Part shown: in pieces, positions 1 through 5,718 of the stretch
Layout of the letters: every line of letters begins with the position of its first letter
Position numbering within the stretch: position 1 is the first letter of the stretch
Assembly (NCBI GenBank): GCA_002348005.1
Contig: DDYQ01000143.1
Coordinates: forward strand, 1-9,250
Length of the DNA stretch: 9,250 nt
Reading direction: 5' to 3'
Source: Desulfobacteraceae bacterium UBA2230
Lineage (GTDB): Bacteria > Desulfobacterota > Desulfobacteria > Desulfobacterales > Desulfosarcinaceae
Position numbers and translations under genes: made by a program
The notes under the pieces: generated by a model
What the model saw: only the letters and a program-made list of their open reading frames with translations
What the model was told of the DNA's origin: nothing
Databases searched by the model: none

Positions 1-391
1 TGATGCCCACGATGTCCACTTCCTGGAAGGCGTCGTTGCCGATCAGCTGCGTGGGCACCTGGCCGGTGATCACCACCAGGGGAATGGAGTCGGCATACGC
101 TGTGGCGATACCGGTCACCGTGTTGGTGGCGCCGGGACCGGAGGTGACCAGGCAGACGCCTACTTTTCCGGTAGCCCGCGAATATCCGTCGGCGGCGTGC
201 ACCGCACCCTGTTCATGGCGGACTAAAATGTGCCGGATAGGATGGCGGATCAGTTCGTCGTACATGTCGATGACGGCTCCGCCTGGAAATCCGAAGAGAA
301 CATCCACGCCTTCCGCTTCCAGCACCGTAAAGAGTATCTGCGCTCCGGTCATTTCCACGGCATTCACCTCTGTTCTGTTTTTGTCCAGCAT
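1..391 (-). CDS. ilvB: Acetolactate synthase large subunit, N-terminal part (cut by window edge)
   Basis: Thiamine-diphosphate enzyme that condenses two pyruvates, or pyruvate and 2-oxobutyrate, in the first common step of valine, leucine and isoleucine synthesis; cytoplasmic. About 130 residues are present. The start region reads [20 protein letters not shown], followed by the FGFPGGAV segment, the [13 protein letters not shown] segment with the catalytic glutamate that activates the cofactor, then TSGPGATN and [10 protein letters not shown], all hallmarks of the TPP-binding N-terminal domain. The rest lies off the left edge. Start choice is uncertain: ATG 391 has AGAGG nine bases upstream; ATG 397 has the same site too close; GTG 358 has GAGG eight bases upstream and gives the usual family N-terminus. 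Transcription comes from the promoter near 700 through an attenuator leader. The product is clear; calling it ilvB rather than a paralogue such as ilvG or ilvI rests on the biosynthetic-type leader. Confidence 0.93.
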   Translation of the reverse strand, partial: MLDKNRTEVNAVEMTGAQILFTVLEAEGVDVLFGFPGGAVIDMYDELIRHPIRHILVRHEQGAVHAADGYSRATGKVGVCLVTSGPGATNTVTGIATAYADSIPLVVITGQVPTQLIGNDAFQEVDIVGI

Positions 392-513
392 ATCCATGTT
401 CCTCTTGTTCGCCGTCGCTCCGCCGTCGGCTGCAGCCAGCGTGACAGGTTCGCCGGATGTTCCCGATTGCCGGGTTGCGGCGCCGCAGTCGCGCGAGGGC
501 GATCAAAAAAGGC

Positions 514-552
514 AAAAAAAAATCCGTTATTGCCTTTCGGGCGATAACGGAT
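514..552 (-). terminator. Intrinsic terminator (attenuator) of the ilvB leader
   Basis: On the minus strand ATCCGTTATCGCC (552 to 540) pairs with GGCAATAACGGAT (534 to 522) around a CGAAA loop. This gives nine outer pairs, one C/A mismatch and three inner G-C pairs. An unbroken run of eight further U residues (521 to 514) follows directly. This is a textbook Rho-independent terminator. It sits between the leader peptide and ilvB, about 120 bases before the structural gene, so it would stop transcription before ilvB unless prevented. The opposite strand also forms the hairpin with a broken T-run, but no plus-strand gene ends here. Confidence 0.9.
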
Positions 553-593
553 TTTGTATTTTGCCGGGGTGCTACTTTAAGCCATTATCGCCC
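539..593 (-). promoter_or_regulatory. Antiterminator pairing of the ilvB attenuator
   Basis: The RNA segment GGGCGAUAAUGG (593 to 582) can pair with CCGUUAUCGCCC (550 to 539), giving 11 Watson-Crick pairs and one G-U. The second segment is the 5' arm of the terminator, so the two structures exclude each other. The first segment contains the UAA stop codon of the leader peptide. A ribosome finishing the leader would mask it and allow termination; a ribosome stalled upstream on Leu/Ile/Val codons would leave it free to form the antiterminator. A weaker protector pairing is possible between GCCUUAUU (637 to 630) and the same strand, with one bulged base. Confidence 0.82.
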
Positions 594-671
594 CTTGACC
601 CGGTCGCCGGTAACACCGACGACGAGAATAATAAGGCTGATAAGGGAAATAAGGGCGAAAAGAGATTTCAT
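585..671 (-). CDS. ilvB operon leader peptide (branched-chain amino acid control codons)
   Basis: A 28-codon reading frame starting MKSLFA. Residues 7-20 read LISLISLIILVVGV, and the peptide ends TGDRVKGR before a UAA. Eleven of those 14 residues are Leu, Ile or Val, the products of the pathway started by the downstream enzyme. Such a run is typical of leader peptides whose translation senses charged tRNA. The frame begins about 20 bases after the predicted transcription start, with a weak ribosome site (TTGGA) before the ATG. An in-frame ATG two codons earlier (677) is an alternative start; the same frame stays open to 776, but that part lies upstream of the promoter. An alternative reading as a small membrane peptide is possible, but the adjoining terminator and antiterminator favour the leader role. 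Confidence 0.82.
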   Translation of the reverse strand: MKSLFALISLISLIILVVGVTGDRVKGR

Positions 672-696
672 GTTCATCCAATTCGTATTGTCGCTC

Positions 697-724
697 TCTA
701 TAGCCAATGCACTTTGGATGTCAA
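697..724 (-). promoter_or_regulatory. Sigma-70-type promoter of the ilvB leader
   Basis: Read on the minus strand, a perfect -35 box TTGACA (724 to 719) is followed by a 16-base spacer and TATAGA (702 to 697). Transcription should begin near 690, leaving roughly 13-20 bases before the leader-peptide ATG. This placement fits an attenuation leader and excludes the longer upstream version of the leader frame. Confidence 0.7.
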
Positions 725-756
725 TACATATTTGTTCATCACGTAGAAAGAACAGG

Positions 757-786
757 TTGACAGTTAAAAATAACAAGTGTTATAAA
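757..786 (+). promoter_or_regulatory. Sigma-70-type promoter of the TetR-family gene
   Basis: TTGACA at 757-762 and TATAAA at 781-786 are separated by 18 bases, which places the transcription start near 793 and a 5' leader of about 45 bases before the ATG at 840. The promoter faces away from the ilvB leader promoter; their -35 boxes are about 32 bases apart. The -10 box lies inside a palindrome that could be the operator. Confidence 0.65.
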
Positions 787-797
787 ACACACGTTAT
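770..797 (+). promoter_or_regulatory. Candidate TetR-type operator palindrome
   Basis: A 28-bp imperfect inverted repeat: ATAAC (770-774) and GTGTT (777-781) on the left, matched by AACAC (786-790) and GTTAT (793-797) on the right, around a central ATAA. Eleven of 14 positions per arm match. It covers the -10 box of the promoter of the downstream regulator gene, where repressors of this family typically bind to control their own synthesis. Binding by the encoded protein is inferred. Confidence 0.5.
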
Positions 798-839
798 ATA
801 AAAATGCGTTTGGCTCAACCCACTTGACGGAAGTAAAAC

Positions 840-1457
840 ATGCCCCCAAAACCTAAATTTTCCAGTGAAAGCGTAATAGAGGCTGCCTTCAGCATTGTGC
901 GCCGTGAGGGTTGGACAGCCTTGAGCGCACGCTCCATCGCTAAAGAATTGGGTGCTTCTACCGGGCCCATCTACGCTTATTTGTCATCCATGACCGACAT
1001 CGAGGAGGCGGTGGTCGAACGGGCGCTCGACCTGTACGCGCGATACCTCACCGCCGTCCAGACAGGAGATGCCTGGATCGACAGTGGCATCGGCTATGTA
1101 CGCTTTGCTCTGGAAGAGCAACAGCTGTTCCGATGCCTCAACGACGAGAAGCACACTCCCATGCAGCGCAAGCTCGCCAAAAAAGTATGGGAGCGGCTCA
1201 GTTTGGATCTGGCGCATCACCCAATGTTCAAAGGATTGGACGACGATTTAACCGTCCGCATTCGACAGGCCCGCTGGATGCTGGTCCACGGGCTGGCTTC
1301 TCTGATCAATATGGGATGGTTCCATATGGACGCACAAAACCATATCAGGTTCAACGACGAACGACGGATCAGCATCGAAATGCTGATCCGCTATCTGTCC
1401 GGTGCCTTGTACAAAGGTATGACGGACGAAAGCCAGATCGCCGACCTCGGTCAGTAG
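840..1457 (+). CDS. TetR/AcrR-family transcriptional regulator
   Basis: A 205-residue DNA-binding regulator, a usual length for the family. Residues about 11-58 form the N-terminal helix-turn-helix domain: VIEAAFSIVRREGWTALSAR, then the recognition part IAKELGASTGPIYAYLSS. The C-terminal half (about 65-195) is helical, as expected of the ligand-binding and dimerisation domain, and matches no subgroup I can name. The ATG at 840 has GGAAG seven bases upstream. It is divergent from the ilvB leader and precedes the ABC solute-binding protein gene by 80 bases in the same direction. Inference: it represses itself through the palindrome over its own promoter and may also control the transport genes downstream. 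The ligand is unknown. Confidence 0.9.
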   Translation: MPPKPKFSSESVIEAAFSIVRREGWTALSARSIAKELGASTGPIYAYLSSMTDIEEAVVERALDLYARYLTAVQTGDAWIDSGIGYVRFALEEQQLFRCLNDEKHTPMQRKLAKKVWERLSLDLAHHPMFKGLDDDLTVRIRQARWMLVHGLASLINMGWFHMDAQNHIRFNDERRISIEMLIRYLSGALYKGMTDESQIADLGQ

Positions 1458-1504
1458 ACCGATAGCGATATCGCCATCAGCAAGGCATGACGGCGTGCCG
1501 CCTT
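1447..1504 (+). repeat. Cluster of short inverted repeats after the TetR gene
   Basis: Three small dyads lie in the gap before the solute-binding protein gene: TCGGTC-AGTA-GACCGA (1447-1462, spanning the TetR stop codon), the palindrome GCGATATCGC (1465-1474), and AAGGC...GCCTT (1482-1504). None is followed by a T-run, so they are not convincing intrinsic terminators. They could be weak transcript-end structures or a regulator site. Confidence 0.3.
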
Positions 1505-1537
1505 GACCTACAATGAATTCCCTAAAAGGAGGTTCAG

Positions 1538-3091
1538 ATGGATGTTTACGCCCGATCGAGAGGCAGGCGCTTTCACTGCGGCACCACCACATGGTTGGTC
1601 GTCGTCATATCCATGATCGTTATGCATGCTGGCGGGGTATCGGCCGGCCCTCGTTCTGGTGGCAAACTGGTCTTCGGAGTCGAAAGCAACGATTTCGTCG
1701 GATTCGACCTTCTGAAAGCCAGGGGCGGGGCGACTGCAGATGCCTTCGCCAACATCACAATCCACGAGCGGCTTTTCATGCTGGATGATCAGGGCAATCT
1801 CGCACCCATGCTGGCGTTGTCGGCGGAGGTATCCGAAGACAAGAAGAGTTGGACAATCCGGCTCCGTCAGGGCGTTACTTTTCACGACGGCACGCCCTTC
1901 AACGCCGATGCTGTTGTCAATCACTGGACGCGGATGCTGGCCCCGGAAAACAAGTTCCAGTATCGGTTTGTCATCCGGCCGATCCGGTCCGTAGAAAAAG
2001 TCGACGACTACACGGTGCGCTTCCAGCTCGAACATCCCTGGATTCTGTTTCCCCTCATCCTCTCTTCACCCAGAGGGACCATGCTCACCATTCCGTCGCC
2101 AACGGCCGTCGCCGCGGACAGTCAGAATCGGGCGCCGGTGGGGACCGGACCCTTCATGTTCAAGGAGTGGCGCTCAGCCGATCAGTTTGTCGTAGTGAAA
2201 AATCCCCGCTACTGGCAAAAAGAAAAACCTTACGTGGAGGAGATCGTCTTCCGGTTCATGCCCGACCACCAGACCCGCTTTGCCGCTTTGCAGGCAGGCG
2301 ATGTCGATATGATCTGGATGGACCGCGGACAGATTATCCGCGAGGCCATGGAAGATCCCCGACTGACCGTCAATCACGGCGAGGATAACGGTGCGGAGAT
2401 ACTCATCCTGAATACATCCAAGCCGCCTTTCGACGACGTGCGGGTCCGCCAGGCGCTGGCACACGCGTGGAACCAGCCGCAGTACGTCAAATTGAGTTAC
2501 CAGGATAGCATCCCAGTGGTGGCGCACCCCTTTGGCAGCGAAATCGATTGCGCAGATTGCGGCTACCGGGAGTACGATCCGCAAAAGGCCAAGAAGCTCC
2601 TTCAAGACTACGGCAAACCCGTGGCCTTCGAATGCCTGCATTCCGACACCCCCCGCGGACGGGAAGCCGGCACCATTCTGCAGCAGTTCGGCAAGTCCGT
2701 GGGCATGGAAGTCGCGCCCGTTGGACTGGCCTTCGGTCCGGTGGTCAAAAAGGTGATAAGCGGAGACTTCCAGGCATCAACCTGGCGTATCCCGTCGCTC
2801 TTTGATCTGGGTCCTTTGCTGGCCTTGTCGTTCCTCGGCCAGAGTGCGGCCAACTACTCGAAATACGCGAACCCGGAAATGGATACGCTGCTGGCCGCCC
2901 AATGGACGGCGTCGGATCCTAAGGAAAGGGAGAAGATTCTCTGCGCCATCGCCGAAAAGATCAACCAGGACGTGCCGATCCTCTATCGCGGCGGCGAACA
3001 TCACTATGTCATCGCCACCACACGCGTCAAGGGGCTGCCGCCGCTTCAGAACGGCGTGATCGACATCACAGGCGCCTGGCTGGAGAAATAG
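1538..3091 (+). CDS. ABC transporter solute-binding protein, family 5 (peptide/nickel type)
   Basis: Periplasmic binding component of a Dpp/Opp-class importer; 517 residues, within the family's normal size. Residues about 19-36 form a hydrophobic signal segment ending HAGGVSA, with likely signal peptidase I cleavage after Ala36; no lipobox cysteine is present. Family features follow: GGKLVFGVESNDFVGFD at the mature N-terminus, the signature region WTIRLRQGVTFHDGTPFNAD (about 105-124), APVGTGPFMFKEW, NPRYW, and the late VRQALAHAWNQ segment. The start is fixed by AAAGGAGG a few bases upstream of the ATG. A small exported protein gene follows 37 bases later. The permease and ATPase genes matching this class begin about 2.6 kb downstream, so it is the natural substrate-capturing partner. 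Substrate cannot be decided; di- and oligopeptides, nickel chelates, opines and others are all handled by this family. Confidence 0.92.
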   Translation: MDVYARSRGRRFHCGTTTWLVVVISMIVMHAGGVSAGPRSGGKLVFGVESNDFVGFDLLKARGGATADAFANITIHERLFMLDDQGNLAPMLALSAEVSEDKKSWTIRLRQGVTFHDGTPFNADAVVNHWTRMLAPENKFQYRFVIRPIRSVEKVDDYTVRFQLEHPWILFPLILSSPRGTMLTIPSPTAVAADSQNRAPVGTGPFMFKEWRSADQFVVVKNPRYWQKEKPYVEEIVFRFMPDHQTRFAALQAGDVDMIWMDRGQIIREAMEDPRLTVNHGEDNGAEILILNTSKPPFDDVRVRQALAHAWNQPQYVKLSYQDSIPVVAHPFGSEIDCADCGYREYDPQKAKKLLQDYGKPVAFECLHSDTPRGREAGTILQQFGKSVGMEVAPVGLAFGPVVKKVISGDFQASTWRIPSLFDLGPLLALSFLGQSAANYSKYANPEMDTLLAAQWTASDPKEREKILCAIAEKINQDVPILYRGGEHHYVIATTRVKGLPPLQNGVIDITGAWLEK

Positions 3092-3128
3092 TCACCACCT
3101 CAGTTTCATATAAAGAGGAGAATCGTTG

Positions 3129-3572
3129 ATGAACAGGCTTATCTCTTCTATCCTACTATTGTCGATGTGCGCGCCGATTGTTCAGGCCGGCAATCCGGAT
3201 GAGATTTCAGCCATCCAGAAAACCGCTATGGATTACATGGAATCCTGGTACGAAGGCGATGCCGATAGGATGAAAAGCAGTTTGCATAAAAAGTTGGCTA
3301 AAAGAAGCCTGAAGGGATTATATGGTGAGGTTACTTTAAGACATAGCACTGCTTCGGATATGATTATGTTTACCAAACAGGGATATGGAAAAAGTCTTTG
3401 GCGGAAAGATCATAAAATAGAAGTCATTGTCCTGGATCATTATAAAAATATTGCCAGCGTGAAAGTTGTCGCGCCGCATTATTATGAGTACCTGCATCTG
3501 GGCAAGATAGAAGAGAAATGGGTCATTCTAAATGCTCTTTATGAAAACAAGTCACCTGCAATCGATTCGTGA
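3129..3572 (+). CDS. Small exported NTF2-like (lumazine-binding-like) protein
   Basis: A 147-residue protein with a signal peptide: basic MNR, a hydrophobic stretch to about residue 18, and cleavage expected after IVQA at residue 20. The mature part resembles the SnoaL/NTF2-like fold, close to the putative lumazine-binding family (Pfam Lumazine_bd_2): an early helix with YMESWYEGDADRMKSSLHKK and, near the C-terminus, YYEYLHLGKIEEKWVILNAL, which matches that family's final strands. The biochemical role is unknown. GAGGAG lies eight bases before ATG 3129; an adjacent TTG at 3126 is less likely. It follows the solute-binding protein gene closely and probably shares its transcript. The middle of the gene (about 3280-3440) is clearly richer in A and T than its neighbours, which hints at a different origin. 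Confidence 0.75.
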   Translation: MNRLISSILLLSMCAPIVQAGNPDEISAIQKTAMDYMESWYEGDADRMKSSLHKKLAKRSLKGLYGEVTLRHSTASDMIMFTKQGYGKSLWRKDHKIEVIVLDHYKNIASVKVVAPHYYEYLHLGKIEEKWVILNALYENKSPAIDS

Positions 3573-3591
3573 GGATCCGAACGGTTAGCCT

Positions 3592-3616
3592 GCTGCGCCC
3601 ATGGGCACAGCCTTTT
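3592..3616 (+). terminator. Weak hairpin, possible terminator after the NTF2-like gene
   Basis: GCTGCGCCC (3592-3600) and GGGCACAGC (3603-3611) form a stem of four pairs, one C/A mismatch and further G-C pairs, followed by only four T residues. The weak T-run makes this a marginal terminator. It would end the binding-protein transcript before the methyltransferase remnant. Confidence 0.3.
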
Positions 3617-3629
3617 GGGAGATTTTTAA

Positions 3630-3778
3630 ATGCAGGCAGATATCTCCAGCCGGGCAACCGAAGGCAGCGTTAGCAGCTACGGCCCGGGAATCGGCCCGGC
3701 CCGAGGGGCGAACGGTTCTTCTATCATTCCCGCGTTCCGCTGATGTCGGCCTTTTCCGGTGGCGCAACCGGCGGATTG
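3630..3778 (+). pseudogene. Truncated, frameshifted remnant of a TIGR00027-type methyltransferase 5' end
   Basis: The stretch from ATG 3630 is a degraded relative of the start of the intact methyltransferase gene at 3891. Both begin ATGCA(A/G)GC(C/A)GAT, and 20 bases are identical (3682-3701 against 3942-3961). A single extra base before that block shifts the remnant out of frame. About 41 bases are then missing relative to the intact gene, after which TTCCCGC(G/A)TTCCGCTG and the segment encoding FRWRNRR reappear with one more base lost. Read from its ATG, translation stops at 3741-3743. Homology fades after about 3778, so most of the gene is absent. A GGGAG lies upstream of the ATG. The scattered base differences point to an old paralogue rather than a fresh duplication. 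Confidence 0.75.
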
Positions 3779-3838
3779 GGCAAGTACCCGGAACAATTCA
3801 GCTGCGAAGAGCAGGAGTCTCTGTCGGTTTTTTGCAGC

Positions 3839-3854
3839 GGATTATTCGTAATCC
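3839..3854 (+). repeat. Perfect short hairpin upstream of the methyltransferase
   Basis: GGATTA (3839-3844) and TAATCC (3849-3854) form a six-pair stem around a TTCG loop, 36 bases before the methyltransferase ATG. It has no T-run. Possible roles are an RNA structure in the 5' leader or a small protein-binding site; chance is also possible. Confidence 0.3.
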
Positions 3855-3890
3855 TAATGGTTCGCGGTATTTTAACAGGGGGTGCTCTCT

Positions 3891-4769
3891 ATGCAAGCCG
3901 ATACCCCAAGCAGGACAGCCGAAGGCATCGCCAGCGCCAGAGCCCGGGAATCGGCCCGGCCTGAAGGCGAACGGATCTTCTACGATCCATTTGCGCGCCA
4001 CTTTTTGAGCAAGCGATTCCATTTAATTTCCCGCATTCCGCTGCTGTTGGCCTTTTTCCGGTGGCGCAATCGGCGCATGCTTCCGGGCATGTTCGGCGGA
4101 CTGGTGGCGCGTACCCGCTTTATCGACGATTACCTGCTGAACTGTCTGGAAAATGGGGTCGAGCAGGTCGTCATCCTTGGAGCGGGATACGATGCCCGCG
4201 CCTACCGATTCAAGGGGCTTTGCCGCGCCATCAAGGTGTTCGAAGTCGACCGCCCGGCGACCCAGCGCATCAAAAAGGAAATACTCCACCGAATTCTAGG
4301 TGGTTTGCCCGAGCATGTGGTTTTCGTCCCGGTCCGGTTCAACTCTGAAATCCTGGGAGAAAAGCTGATCCAATACGGATACCGGCCGGATCGCAAATCT
4401 GTCTTCATCTGGGAAGGGGTGACCATGTACCTCGCCGCGGAGTCCGTTGACGCCACGCTGGCCTTCATTGCCGGCCAGTCCGCACCCGGCTCTGCGGTCA
4501 TTTTCGACTACTTTCCACCATCCGTCGCCGAAGGCACTTGTCCTTTCAAAGAAGCCAGAACTCTGAAAAATATGGTGACCCGCTACGGGGAGGCGATGCG
4601 CTTCGGCATCGAACCGCACGAAGTCGAACACTTCCTTGCCCGCCGTGGTTTTCACCGCGTCCAGGACATTTCGGCCGAGGAGTGCAAGGAGCGCTATTTC
4701 AGGGGCGAGTACAAGGGGCTGGCCGTATCGCGGATCTTTCACTTCGTCCATGCCGAGGTCCGGGGATAA
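3891..4769 (+). CDS. Class I SAM-dependent methyltransferase (TIGR00027 / leucine carboxyl methyltransferase-like)
   Basis: A 292-residue cytoplasmic methyltransferase, full length for the family. The N-terminal ARESARPEGERIFYDPFARH is the conserved entry segment of this group. VVILGAGYDARAYRF (about 93-107) is the glycine-rich SAM-binding motif I, FEVDRPATQRIKK (about 117-129) carries the acidic residue at the end of strand 2, and FIWEGVTMYL (about 172-181) is the family's distinctive post-motif segment, followed by SAVIFDYFPPS. Members of this group methylate carboxyl or hydroxyl groups; the substrate here is not known. ATG 3891 has AGGGGG eight bases upstream and is preferred over GTG 3882, which overlaps that site. 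It sits between the binding protein and permease genes of the same strand but has wide gaps on both sides, so a link to transport is only positional. Confidence 0.88.
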   Translation: MQADTPSRTAEGIASARARESARPEGERIFYDPFARHFLSKRFHLISRIPLLLAFFRWRNRRMLPGMFGGLVARTRFIDDYLLNCLENGVEQVVILGAGYDARAYRFKGLCRAIKVFEVDRPATQRIKKEILHRILGGLPEHVVFVPVRFNSEILGEKLIQYGYRPDRKSVFIWEGVTMYLAAESVDATLAFIAGQSAPGSAVIFDYFPPSVAEGTCPFKEARTLKNMVTRYGEAMRFGIEPHEVEHFLARRGFHRVQDISAEECKERYFRGEYKGLAVSRIFHFVHAEVRG

Positions 4770-5103
4770 ACCCGAGATTCCCAACTGACCCGCATGCCTG
4801 CCGGCCCGCGACGACACATCGATGAAGGCTTCTATGAAACTTTGATGATTATCTCATTGGTCGTAGCTTAACCCATCCGGGATGCTCTGATTCACGATTA
4901 CCCCAACTGTCGCTTGATTTTTTCCCGGCCGGAGAATCCAGAATGCTTTGATGAAAGATTTCTTGCAATTGTATTGGAAAATATCCAGGCACTACAAAGC
5001 AATTTAAAATCAATATGACGGATTAGGACAGCGAGTTCCATGGCAACCTCCATAGCCGCGACTTCGAATTAAGATTTGAAAGTTTCTGATTTTCACATTA
5101 ACA
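4770..5103. other. Gap with no convincing gene
   Basis: About 330 bases after the methyltransferase with no open frame of normal gene length, no tRNA shape and no T-run terminator. One short in-frame stretch (4872-5018, 48 codons, ending ERFLAIVLENIQALQSNLKS) reads like the end of a protein but lacks a start codon, being preceded at once by a TAA. It may be a gene remnant or chance. Confidence 0.5.
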
Positions 5104-5718
5104 ATGGATCTGTCGTTCCCACCTTCTATTGATCGGCTTTGGACCCACGAATGCCGCGCGCGACAACAGACATTGTCGAGCCCAAAGGGTAAAAGCATGA
5201 ATGTTTCTCAAGTGACGAATGGGGCGGTTTGTCTTTTCCTGACCTGGCGTGCGCCTCCGGACAGTCCTGTTATGAATGGCGACGAAGAATCGTCTTCAAA
5301 GCCTGTTCTTCAACGGACTTTGGTTTGTAGGTATACCGGGGCGCATCGCAGCCTGACAGGAAACAATACAATCGAGGTACCTCCTTTTGGAATCAGAGCG
5401 CTATTCAGGCCCCCAGGTTTTTCCGTCCTGAGCAGCGACGCACTCTGGGTCGGGGCTCCATTAAGAGTGGCCGCCATCGCTTGGCGTACGCAGAAGAAGG
5501 AGGCCCGTACTTCACGCCACAGTTGTGATTCGCCAAAATCATGCAGATTGAAAAAGCTTTTAGGAATAGACCCAATTGATCAAGTGCAATCCCGGAATGT
5601 ATTCAAGAAAGTTATATTGACAAGAACGGACAATTGGACTTGGCGTGCGGAACCGAAAGCCGCATCAGGAATTCATTCGAAACTTGGCTATATGCAAGTG
5701 AGAATCGAAAGTGATTGA
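5104..5718 (+). CDS. Doubtful open frame, 204 codons, no recognised family
   Basis: An uninterrupted frame that overlaps the first eight bases of the permease gene. I recognise no family. The predicted protein is rich in Arg, Ser and Thr, has no signal peptide, membrane segment or repeat, and shows none of the strong third-position G/C preference of the genes around it. No ribosome site precedes ATG 5104; an internal ATG at 5197 has AAAGGG upstream and is a possible later start. Another frame of the same strand also gives protein-like text ending SRIRNSFETWLYASENRK before a TGA at 5712, but with several in-frame stops, so the stretch may be a decayed gene whose shadow frame stayed open by luck. 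Confidence 0.22.
   Translation: MDLSFPPSIDRLWTHECRARQQTLSSPKGKSMNVSQVTNGAVCLFLTWRAPPDSPVMNGDEESSSKPVLQRTLVCRYTGAHRSLTGNNTIEVPPFGIRALFRPPGFSVLSSDALWVGAPLRVAAIAWRTQKKEARTSRHSCDSPKSCRLKKLLGIDPIDQVQSRNVFKKVILTRTDNWTWRAEPKAASGIHSKLGYMQVRIESD

Noticed and set aside
213..515. Minus-strand open frame between terminator and ilvB
   Set aside because: It runs through the ilvB start in another frame, is Arg/Gly-rich and has no ribosome site; treated as a shadow.
3..746. Long plus-strand open frame over the left end
   Set aside because: It is the antisense shadow of ilvB and its leader; the minus strand carries the conserved acetolactate synthase motifs.
585..776. Longer 63-codon version of the leader peptide
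   Set aside because: Its start lies upstream of the TTGACA/TATAGA promoter, so the mRNA would not contain it; the 28-codon version fits the transcript.
1447..1504. Intrinsic terminator for the TetR gene
   Set aside because: The small stems lack any T-run; kept only as inverted repeats.
5617..5622. TTGACA as a -35 box for the permease operon
   Set aside because: No acceptable -10 box is found 16-18 bases downstream (the sequence there is GC-rich TGGCGT).
5440..5714. In-frame TGA codons as selenocysteine sites in the alternative frame of the gap
   Set aside because: Other frames and TAA/TAG stops interrupt the same reading further upstream, no family is recognised and no SECIS-like hairpin was seen; decay is simpler.
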